Shown: positions 17,668 through 24,356 of the stretch, piece by piece | How the letters are laid out: each line of letters begins with the position of its first letter | Position numbering within the stretch: position 1 is the first letter of the stretch | NCBI GenBank assembly: GCA_900768245.1 | Contig: CAAGCE010000250.1 | Coordinates: forward strand, 1 to 41,088 | Length of the DNA stretch: 41,088 nucleotides | Reading direction: 5' to 3' | Source of the DNA: Oscillospiraceae bacterium | GTDB lineage: Bacteria > Bacillota > Clostridia > Oscillospirales > Ruminococcaceae | Notes under the pieces: generated by a model | The model's input: only the letters and a program-made list of their open reading frames with translations | Told to the model about the DNA's origin: nothing | Database searches by the model: none | Program-made: the position numbers and the translations under genes

Positions 17668-18537
17668 TTAAGCCTTGCCGACAGAACCGAAGAGTTCCAT
17701 CTTTTCCTTTACTGTTGCCTTGATAGCTTCAGCACCCGGAGCGAGGAGCTTACGAGGGTCAAAGCCCTTACCCTGCTGATCCTTGCCTTCTTCGATATAC
17801 TTTCTTGTTGCTTCCTGGAATGCAAGCTGGCACTCTGTATTTACGTTGATCTTAGCAACGCCGAGTGAGATAGCCTTCTTGATCATATCAGCAGGAATAC
17901 CTGTGCCGCCGTGAAGTACGAGTGGCATATCGCCAACCTTTTCCTTTACTGCTGCAAGTGTGTCGAATGAAAGACCGGGCCAGTTTGCAGGATACTTACC
18001 GTGGATATTGCCGATACCTGCTGCGAGCATTGTTACTCCGAGGTCAGCGATCTGCTTGCATTCGTTAGGATCTGCACATTCACCCATACCTACTACACCG
18101 TCTTCTTCGCCGCCGATAGAACCTACTTCAGCTTCGAGGGAAAGACCGAGAATATCGCAGGCATTTACGAGTGCTGTTGTCTTTTCAATGTTTTCTTCGA
18201 TAGGATAGTGTGAACCGTCGAACATAATTGAAGAGAAGCCTGCCTTGATGCAAGCCTTTGCACCTTCAAATGTACCGTGGTCAAGGTGAAGAGCGACAGG
18301 AACTGTGATGTTAAGTTCTTCCATCATACCTTCAACCATACCAACTACTGTCTTGTAGCCGCACATATACTTGCCTGCGCCTTCGGATACACCGAGGATA
18401 ACAGGGGACTTGAGTTCTTCTGCTGTGAGAAGAATTGACTTTGTCCATTCGAGGTTGTTGATGTTGAACTGACCAACAGCGTACTTGCCCTCACGAGCCT
18501 TGTTAAGCATTTCCTTTGCAGAAACGAGTCTTGACAT
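17668..18537 (-). CDS. fba: Class II fructose-bisphosphate aldolase
   Basis: Zinc-dependent glycolytic aldolase splitting fructose 1,6-bisphosphate into dihydroxyacetone phosphate and glyceraldehyde 3-phosphate. The 289-residue protein has the catalytic and zinc-site segments LHLDHG, EAEVGSIGGEEDG, GNIHGKY and VLHGGTGIP, and the phosphate-binding VAKINVNTE. Codon choice is strongly biased, as expected of a highly expressed gene. GAAAGGATG precedes the start. It is a single gene with its own promoter, a leader dyad and a terminator. Confidence 0.97.
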   Translation of the reverse strand: MSRLVSAKEMLNKAREGKYAVGQFNINNLEWTKSILLTAEELKSPVILGVSEGAGKYMCGYKTVVGMVEGMMEELNITVPVALHLDHGTFEGAKACIKAGFSSIMFDGSHYPIEENIEKTTALVNACDILGLSLEAEVGSIGGEEDGVVGMGECADPNECKQIADLGVTMLAAGIGNIHGKYPANWPGLSFDTLAAVKEKVGDMPLVLHGGTGIPADMIKKAISLGVAKINVNTECQLAFQEATRKYIEEGKDQQGKGFDPRKLLAPGAEAIKATVKEKMELFGSVGKA

Positions 18538-18554
18538 AATATTAACATCCTTTC

Positions 18555-18574
18555 ATGGGATAACACTATCCCAT
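18555..18574. promoter_or_regulatory. Dyad in the fba leader
   Basis: Perfect inverted repeat ATGGGATA (18555-18562) and TATCCCAT (18567-18574) with a four-base centre, between the predicted start of transcription and the ribosome site. It may be a repressor operator or a 5' stabilising hairpin. Confidence 0.55.
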
Positions 18575-18591
18575 ATTTAATATACGTTCAA

Positions 18592-18620
18592 ATTATACCA
18601 CACAAGTTATCGGATTGCAA
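18592..18620 (-). promoter_or_regulatory. Predicted sigma-A promoter of fba
   Basis: TTGCAA (18620-18615), 17 bases including a TGTGG extended element, TATAAT (18597-18592). Confidence 0.8.
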
Positions 18621-18661
18621 GTGCTTTTTGTTAATTTCTTATCATATGATATTCATTCTGC

Positions 18662-18695
18662 AAAAAAGCAGGCACACAATGCCGTGTGCCTGCTT
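18662..18695 (-). terminator. Terminator of the TM2 gene
   Basis: A 12-bp stem AAGCAGGCACAC / GTGTGCCTGCTT with a six-base loop, followed on the minus strand by TTTT. Confidence 0.85.
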
Positions 18696-18741
18696 TCCAA
18701 TATTTACTGTAATATTTTCGTATGTAACGAATCTACCGTTC

Positions 18742-18939
18742 TCAGACTACCCAAGGTGTACCGTCTTTTTTTGTGAATGTGCCCTTTGCAACCTGGATAA
18801 TGTCAACTATCCAGCCAATACCGAAGCAGCCTGCTGTAAGAAGCCAGATAATACCTGTGCCAATCTTGCCTGTCATAAATCTGTGAACACCAAGTTCACC
18901 AAGAAAGATTGTGATAAGAAGTGCGGGTGTTTTTTCCAT
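18742..18939 (-). CDS. TM2 domain-containing small membrane protein
   Basis: A 65-residue protein with two hydrophobic helices and the TM2 pattern: ITIFLGELGVHRFMTGKIGTG, then a second helix ending in GWIVDIIQVAKGTF. TM2 proteins are common small membrane proteins of unclear function. The start at 18939 is chosen over the one at 18954 because the GGAGG ribosome site lies between them. Single gene with a possible promoter at 19078-19105 and a clear terminator. Confidence 0.85.
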   Translation of the reverse strand: MEKTPALLITIFLGELGVHRFMTGKIGTGIIWLLTAGCFGIGWIVDIIQVAKGTFTKKDGTPWVV

Positions 18940-19077
18940 AAATGATTCCTCCATTTGTTATGCATAGTGCGTTTTGATTTTTGTGTCCCGAACATACTTT
19001 GTGTATTAAAGCAGAATTTGTTTCTGTTCGGCTTGTGCATTTTTTAATATTATATTAACATTCTGCACTTTTTATTT

Positions 19078-19105
19078 GTTATATCATATTTTTTAATAAT
19101 GTCAA
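19078..19105 (-). promoter_or_regulatory. Possible promoter of the TM2 gene
   Basis: TTGACA (19105-19100), 16 bases, TATAAC (19083-19078). The leader to the start codon is about 130 bases of AT-rich sequence without other recognisable signals. Confidence 0.5.
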
Positions 19106-19142
19106 TACATTTTTTAATTTTTCGATATATTTTTCATAATTT

Positions 19143-19673
19143 TTATGATTCACTTGTGTTTTTTTCAATTACCTTCTGATTTTTCAATGCGCAAAGGCTT
19201 GTTATTGGATTGATAACATATAGCGCACATATCAGAGGGATCACTCGGATTTTAATATCATCATTTTCCCTTATGCCGCCGGAAACAAGTACAACAACCA
19301 TAATAATGAGTGCAACAGTGTAAAAAATAGCTATTGAAGGCTTATTGAATGACCTTACAAGCTTTTCACTCATTGAACCGTGTGATGCTATCTTTACTGT
19401 ATAGTAAATGAACACTCCAAGCCATACCGCTGTAAGCACATATGAAAACCACATCATAGCGCTCTGTTTTGTATAAACATACAGCCCAAATGCTCCCATT
19501 GCTGCGGCAAACACAAACCAAAAAAGAAATTTAAAGCAGTTAAAGGCTGCTTTAAAGCTGTACGCTTTCTGCATTTCGTCAAGCTCTTTCTGATTGAACA
19601 CATCCGAAAAATTAACAAGCTCTTTTTCGGTATGTGCGATATTAAGGTCAGGTACATCTTTTTGTCTGTTCAT
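19143..19673 (-). CDS. Hypothetical membrane protein (XRE operon, third gene)
   Basis: A 176-residue protein I do not recognise. It has a polar N-terminus of about 45 residues and four hydrophobic segments, roughly 47-67, 73-93, 113-133 and 142-160. GAGGAGG, which overlaps the end of the preceding gene, serves as its ribosome site, and only a few bases separate the two genes, so they are co-translated. The layout of a small XRE repressor followed by two multi-span proteins is common in Firmicutes; its function is not established. No clear terminator follows. Confidence 0.7.
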   Translation of the reverse strand: MNRQKDVPDLNIAHTEKELVNFSDVFNQKELDEMQKAYSFKAAFNCFKFLFWFVFAAAMGAFGLYVYTKQSAMMWFSYVLTAVWLGVFIYYTVKIASHGSMSEKLVRSFNKPSIAIFYTVALIIMVVVLVSGGIRENDDIKIRVIPLICALYVINPITSLCALKNQKVIEKNTSES

Positions 19674-19678
19674 AATGC

Positions 19679-20176
19679 TTATTCCTCCTCAAGCTGACTG
19701 CTTATCACTTTTGCGTTATGCTTTCTGCAAAGCAGGGTCATTGTGTCAAATACCATCGCCATAGCTGCAAGCACTATCCAGAATGCTGTCTGAGAACCCG
19801 ACCAGTTTAATTTTTCACAATTGTAGATCAACATCATCACAAGCAGTATTGCCGAGGCAAACGGACGCTCCTTTTTCTGTTTATACCCTGTAAATGATGT
19901 GAACACACCAAGCTGCGCCGTTCTTATATTGTAAAAGCTGAGGCACACAAGGGTTATTGCAAAGAAGCACAGCACCGTTGTTACGGCAAATGCTTTTGAA
20001 ACAAGCATATTTTCATCAAATGCGATGATAAAGCCAAATACACAGGTCGCCGCAAAATTCAGCACATACCAAAGCTGCATTGCTTTTCTGCCTATCTCAC
20101 CGCTTACGGCTTTCTGACGCTCGTCAAGTTTTTCTTCCTCTGCATTAAAAATTTTCTCAATAGTTTTTGGTTTCAT
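19679..20176 (-). CDS. Hypothetical membrane protein (XRE operon, second gene)
   Basis: A 165-residue protein, not recognised, with a charged N-terminus (KIFNAEEEKLDERQKAVSGE) and four hydrophobic segments spread over residues 35-145. The DERQ segment before the first helix recalls small membrane proteins often encoded beside XRE regulators. The start at 20176 is chosen because GGGAGG lies 11 bases upstream; the frame remains open to 20239, overlapping the regulator gene. Same operon as the XRE gene and the next membrane gene. Confidence 0.7.
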   Translation of the reverse strand: MKPKTIEKIFNAEEEKLDERQKAVSGEIGRKAMQLWYVLNFAATCVFGFIIAFDENMLVSKAFAVTTVLCFFAITLVCLSFYNIRTAQLGVFTSFTGYKQKKERPFASAILLVMMLIYNCEKLNWSGSQTAFWIVLAAMAMVFDTMTLLCRKHNAKVISSQLEEE

Positions 20177-20210
20177 AATTACATTGTCCTCCCAAGCATT
20201 TTTCCGATAC

Positions 20211-20411
20211 TCACTCATTATCCCAGAAAATTTCATCAAGGGTCTTTCCGAGTGCTTTGCATATGTCGATACAAAGATTGAGTGTCGGGTTATAGTCGTC
20301 CTTTTCTATTGCGTTTATGGTCTGCCTTGAAACTCCAGCTTTTTCAGCAAGGGTCTGCTGCGACATATCAAGCGCCGCTCTTGCCGCTTTAAGCTTTAAA
20401 TTCTTTGCCAT
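20211..20411 (-). CDS. Small XRE/Cro-family repressor
   Basis: A 66-residue helix-turn-helix protein that is almost only the DNA-binding domain (LDMSQQTLAEKAGVSRQTIN, then the AIEKDDYNPTL pattern). It resembles YozG-like small regulators. It is the first gene of a three-gene operon with two membrane proteins and very likely represses its own promoter through the two sites at 20466-20502. Confidence 0.88.
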   Translation of the reverse strand: MAKNLKLKAARAALDMSQQTLAEKAGVSRQTINAIEKDDYNPTLNLCIDICKALGKTLDEIFWDNE

Positions 20412-20452
20412 AGTTATGACAATTCCTTTCGCACTGAATATTCATTGATATT

Positions 20453-20481
20453 ATAATATCATATGTTTTACAGTTTGTCAA
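20453..20481 (-). promoter_or_regulatory. Predicted promoter of the XRE operon
   Basis: TTGACA (20481-20476), 17 bases, TATTAT (20458-20453). Confidence 0.8.
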
Positions 20482-20502
20482 GTATATTTTACATTTTGTA
20501 AG
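20466..20502. promoter_or_regulatory. Twin operator for the XRE repressor
   Basis: TTTTACAGTTTGTCAAG (20466-20482) and TTTTACATTTTGTAAG (20487-20502) begin 21 bases apart, two helical turns. The second contains the perfect dyad TTACA-TTT-TGTAA. The first covers the -35 box, as expected for autorepression. Confidence 0.65.
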
Positions 20503-20526
20503 ATAAATTTATTTTGCCCCAATACC

Positions 20527-20556
20527 TTGATTTTATATTGCAAAACGTATTATAAT
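20527..20556 (+). promoter_or_regulatory. Predicted promoter of polA
   Basis: TTGATT (20527-20532), 18 bases, TATAAT (20551-20556), 38 bases before the polA start. Confidence 0.65.
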
Positions 20557-20593
20557 AGTATCAAGATTATTTTTTCGGAAAGGCGGAAACGCT

Positions 20594-23143
20594 ATGAAAC
20601 TTCTTGCTATTGACGGAAACAGCATTATGAACCGTGCTTTTTACGGCATTAAGGCTCTTTCCACCAAAAATGGCACTTTTACCAACGCTCTCACAGGCTT
20701 TATGAACATATATCTTAAAGTCACAGGTGATATTCAGCCTGAGGCTGTTGCCTGTGCTTTCGACCTTCGTGCGCCCACGTTCCGTCATAAGGCTGATGCC
20801 GCTTACAAGGCTAACCGCCACGGTATGCCCGATGAGCTTGCTATGCAGATGCCTCTTATCAAAGAGATGCTCCGTGATATGGGTGTTCACGTTCTTGAAA
20901 CTGAGGGCTTTGAGGCCGATGACATTCTCGGCACGCTTTCAAAAATATGCTCCGACAGCGGAAATGAATGTTACATTTTAACAGGTGACCGTGACTCACT
21001 GCAGCTTATCAATGACAATGTTACCGTTCTTCTTCACGGCACAAAGGAGCTGAAAAAATACACTCCAGAAAAATTCGGCGAGGACTACGGTCTTGCCCCT
21101 TTACAGCTCATTGACCTGAAAGGTCTTATGGGCGACAGCTCCGACAACATCAGCGGTGTAAAGGGTATCGGTGAAAAGACCGCTCTTGCTCTCATAAAGG
21201 ACTATCACAGCATTGAGGAACTTTATGAAAAGCTTGAAAAGGGCGAAGTCACAGCCACCAAATCCGTTCTTGCAAAGCTTGAAGCGGGCAAAGAGGACGC
21301 TCTCCACAGCAAATGGCTTGCCACTATCGTTTACAACGCCCCCATTGACACGGATTTTTCAGACTATCTTCTCGGCAAGGCTGACGGTGATGCACTTTCC
21401 GCACTTCTTACCAAGCTTGAAATGTACAAGCTGCTTGACAAGCTGGATCTTAAGCCTTCTGCCGATACGGGTTCGCAGGAAGTAACGACCGCCGCCGAAC
21501 GCATTGTTTACAGTACCGGCAAGCTTACGTCGGCGGCCCTAAATAAAATAAAAAAACAAGAGAACACCGCATACTTTACCTTTGCGGCAGGCATTTTAAG
21601 GCTCATATGGGACGGCTGTATCTACGAATGCAGCGACAAAGAGTTATGCCTTGGTTTTTTCTCGTCGGAGTGCCGCAAGTACGCTTTTCAGGCTAAGCCT
21701 GTTTACAGATATTGCTTTGAGAACGGCTGTGAGCTGAAAAATCTTGCTGCCGATGCGGACATTCTCGGCTATCTGCTGGACACCTCATCTTCGGAATACA
21801 CTATTGAAAAAATGTGCGCCGAATACGGTTCGCCTTACTATGATGAGCTGGGCGAAAATGCGGATATTGCAAGTCTGCCGCAGCTTTGCGATGTGATGCT
21901 CAGAAAGGTCAATGACGAGGGTATGGAAAAGCTGCTCTGCGAGATCGAGCAGCCTTTGACAGAGGTCCTTGCGGCTATGGAGTTTTACGGTGTTCGTGTT
22001 GATGCGGACGGTGTAAGGGCATTCGGCGACAGGCTTTCCGCTGACATCAAGGGTATTGAGCAGCAGATATATTTTATGGCAGGTCACAAATTCAACATCG
22101 GTTCTCCAAAGCAGCTTGGCACTGTGCTTTTTGAGGAAATGGGTCTGCCTGCAAAAAAGAAAACCAAGACAGGCTATTCCACCAATGCCGACGTTCTTGA
22201 AGAGCTTCGGGGCAAGCACGACATTATCGACCTTATTATACAGTACCGCCAGCTCACAAAGCTCAATTCCACCTATGTTGAGGGACTTTTAAAGGTCATC
22301 GCCGAGGACGGACGTGTTCACTCCGTTTTCAAGCAGACCGAGACCAAGACGGGCAGAATTTCTTCCACAGAGCCGAATATGCAGAACATTCCCGTCCGCA
22401 CGGAGCTTGGCAGAAATATGCGAAAATTCTTTACCGCTGCCGACGGTTACATTCTCCTTGACGCCGATTACAGCCAAATCGAGCTTCGTATCCTTGCTCA
22501 TATGAGCGGCGACAAAAATATGCAGCAGAACTTTATTGACGGTAGAGATATTCACACCGCTACCGCTGCTCAGGTATTCGATATGCCGCCCGAAATGGTG
22601 ACCTCCGAAATGCGACGTGCGGCAAAGGCTGTAAACTTCGGTATTGTTTACGGTATCGGTGCTTTCTCCCTTTCAAAGGACATTGATGTTTCCGTTGCGG
22701 AAGCCGACCGCTACATCAGAAATTATTTTGCCAACTATCCGAACATAAAAAGCTTTATGGACAACACAGTAAAGGAAGCCACAGAAAAAGGCTACGCAGT
22801 CACGATGTACGGCAGACGACGCTATATCCCCGAACTGAAAAACTCCAACAAGAACGTTCAGGCTTTCGGAAAACGTGCGGCTATGAACGCTCCTATACAG
22901 GGTACAGCTGCCGACATCATAAAGATAGCTATGGTAAAGGTATACAACCGTCTTAAAGCTGAAAAGCTTGATGCAAGGCTCATTCTTCAGGTACACGATG
23001 AGCTTATCATTGAAGTAAGCGAAAAGGACGCTGACAGAGCTGCCACCGTTCTCGGCGAGGAAATGCGTAATGCTGCTGTTCTTAGCGTTCCCCTTATTGC
23101 CGATGTCGAAAAGGGTCACACCTGGTATGATGCAAAAGGTTGA
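20594..23143 (+). CDS. polA: DNA polymerase I
   Basis: Repair and Okazaki-fragment-processing polymerase of 849 residues. The 5' nuclease domain (about 1-290) carries GFEADDILG, LTGDRDSLQL and GLMGDSSDNISGVKGIGEKTA. Residues about 320-470 occupy the place of the proofreading exonuclease but lack its catalytic acidic motif (YFTFAAG where DTET would be), so proofreading is probably lost, as in several Gram-positive enzymes. The polymerase domain (about 475-849) has motif A DADYSQIELRILAH (near 622), motif B RRAAKAVNFGIVYG and motif C LQVHDELIIEV. An in-frame repeat element covers about residues 298-323, in the linker after the nuclease domain. GGAAAGGCGG precedes the start. Confidence 0.97.
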   Translation: MKLLAIDGNSIMNRAFYGIKALSTKNGTFTNALTGFMNIYLKVTGDIQPEAVACAFDLRAPTFRHKADAAYKANRHGMPDELAMQMPLIKEMLRDMGVHVLETEGFEADDILGTLSKICSDSGNECYILTGDRDSLQLINDNVTVLLHGTKELKKYTPEKFGEDYGLAPLQLIDLKGLMGDSSDNISGVKGIGEKTALALIKDYHSIEELYEKLEKGEVTATKSVLAKLEAGKEDALHSKWLATIVYNAPIDTDFSDYLLGKADGDALSALLTKLEMYKLLDKLDLKPSADTGSQEVTTAAERIVYSTGKLTSAALNKIKKQENTAYFTFAAGILRLIWDGCIYECSDKELCLGFFSSECRKYAFQAKPVYRYCFENGCELKNLAADADILGYLLDTSSSEYTIEKMCAEYGSPYYDELGENADIASLPQLCDVMLRKVNDEGMEKLLCEIEQPLTEVLAAMEFYGVRVDADGVRAFGDRLSADIKGIEQQIYFMAGHKFNIGSPKQLGTVLFEEMGLPAKKKTKTGYSTNADVLEELRGKHDIIDLIIQYRQLTKLNSTYVEGLLKVIAEDGRVHSVFKQTETKTGRISSTEPNMQNIPVRTELGRNMRKFFTAADGYILLDADYSQIELRILAHMSGDKNMQQNFIDGRDIHTATAAQVFDMPPEMVTSEMRRAAKAVNFGIVYGIGAFSLSKDIDVSVAEADRYIRNYFANYPNIKSFMDNTVKEATEKGYAVTMYGRRRYIPELKNSNKNVQAFGKRAAMNAPIQGTAADIIKIAMVKVYNRLKAEKLDARLILQVHDELIIEVSEKDADRAATVLGEEMRNAAVLSVPLIADVEKGHTWYDAKG
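21486..21560 (-). repeat. Family A-like palindromic repeat inside polA
   Basis: CGACCGCCGCCG, then exactly 33 bases, CGGCGGCCC and AAATAAAATAAAAAAAC follow the same plan as the intergenic copies. The two GC arms are changed together so that GCCGCCG and CGGCGGC still pair. It is read in frame, without a stop, within the domain linker of DNA polymerase I. Confidence 0.65.
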
Positions 23144-23172
23144 TAAAGTGTCCTCTTCCTTAAAAAATACAG

Positions 23173-23201
23173 TTGCAATTTGAATTTATTTGTGGTATAA
23201 T
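23173..23201 (+). promoter_or_regulatory. Predicted promoter of the 324-aa protein gene
   Basis: TTGCAA (23173-23178), 17 bases with TGTGG before the -10 box, TATAAT (23196-23201). A weak leader hairpin, CAGCAGC (23227-23233) with GTTGCTG (23255-23261), lies just before the ribosome site. Confidence 0.8.
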
Positions 23202-23276
23202 AAATAATAATTATTGTCAAACTATGCAGCAGCGGATGTTTTTTTGTTTATTCTGTTGCTGGGAATGGAGTAAATT

Positions 23277-24251
23277 ATGGCATTTCCTGTTGTTACCCCC
23301 TCTTATTTCAAGGAGTTTGTTGATCTTTCCGCTCCTGTTGAAGAATACGGCAAGTTTACAAGCATTATCGTTTCCCCTGCCGCTATTGAATATGTTCTTC
23401 ACCTCAGCAACCCCGATGTTGCAAGAAAGCTCATTTCCACAGAGGAAAACCTCGAATTCAATATGGGTCACGTTGCAGAGGACAAAGAAGCTCAGTTCGT
23501 TGAGCAGAGCCGCAAGGCTGTTGAAGCTGTTCCTTCCGCTGCTTACTACTGGCAGGTAAGAACTCTTATGATGAACGTTCTTCAGAACAAGGGCGTTACT
23601 TTTGAAAAGCGTGTACTTCTCCTTAACTACGCTCTCAAGACCATTCAGGGTATGATAGACAATCATCAGCCTAATGAAATACCGCGCTTTATTGCAAAAT
23701 TTATCGAAAACACAGAGATCGAACGCATTCTTCAGTATTTCAACGGTATCGCTCCGAATTTTGCATACTCACTTACCGATGGTATCTCTTTCCTTAAAGC
23801 TATTCCAAAGGTAACTCCCGCATATAAGGAAGTTATTGCAAGAATATATAAAAATCTCGGCGTTTCCGGTCCGGAAACTCTCAAACAGGTGGATATGAAG
23901 CACTATATCGAGCTTCGCCGCAATTTCACCGTAAAATTTATGGAGGAGCACTCCAACTGGGTAGAAAAGGTAATGATAAATTATGTCTGGGCTTACTCTA
24001 TCCCTTACAGCTGGACAGGCAGACTTAACATCTGGGAAAACTATGTTTTCTTCTGCACACTTTACAATGCGATAAAGCTTCTCATTACCTGCTATGTTCC
24101 GGAAGATGAGGACGATTTCATTAAGATGATCTCCTCCTTTGACGACGCTCTCCGCAGAGCGGGAATGGACTTCGTATGGAAGACCGTTACCGCAACAAAG
24201 AACGCAGGTCAGTCAAATAACGGCGATATGGCTATCCTTACTGTAAGCTAA
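23277..24251 (+). CDS. Conserved-looking protein of unknown function
   Basis: A 324-residue soluble protein I do not recognise. It has no signal peptide, no membrane segment and no familiar catalytic motif. It is rich in aromatic and charged residues, probably mostly helical (for example VRTLMMNVLQNKGVTFEKRV and FIKMISSFDDALRRAGM), with a Trp/Tyr-rich patch around residues 235-265 (YVWAYSIPYSW, WENYVFF). Codon use matches its neighbours and it has a strong promoter and a GGAG site, so it looks real and well expressed. It lies between polA and a methionyl-tRNA synthetase; neither explains it. Confidence 0.8.
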   Translation: MAFPVVTPSYFKEFVDLSAPVEEYGKFTSIIVSPAAIEYVLHLSNPDVARKLISTEENLEFNMGHVAEDKEAQFVEQSRKAVEAVPSAAYYWQVRTLMMNVLQNKGVTFEKRVLLLNYALKTIQGMIDNHQPNEIPRFIAKFIENTEIERILQYFNGIAPNFAYSLTDGISFLKAIPKVTPAYKEVIARIYKNLGVSGPETLKQVDMKHYIELRRNFTVKFMEEHSNWVEKVMINYVWAYSIPYSWTGRLNIWENYVFFCTLYNAIKLLITCYVPEDEDDFIKMISSFDDALRRAGMDFVWKTVTATKNAGQSNNGDMAILTVS

Positions 24252-24278
24252 AATTTATACAATTTAATAAATATGTCA

Positions 24279-24344
24279 AGGCGGACAAACGGGCAGAACT
24301 GCAAGCTTGCGGATTTGTTCTCTGTCTGCCTTAGATTTGTTTTT
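24279..24344 (+). terminator. Hairpin and T-tract in the metG leader: terminator or attenuator
   Basis: AGGCGGACA (24279-24287) pairs with TGTCTGCCT (24323-24331, one G-T pair), with inner GCAAGCTTGC, followed by TTAGATTTGTTTTT and at once by the GGGGG ribosome site of metG. No promoter is evident between this hairpin and metG, so transcription must read through it. Confidence 0.55.
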
Positions 24345-24356
24345 GGGGGTCTTTTA

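Noticed and set aside
24252..24356. T-box leader before metG
   Set aside because: The conserved T-box core (AGGGTGGNACCGCG) and a specifier stem are absent; only one hairpin is seen.
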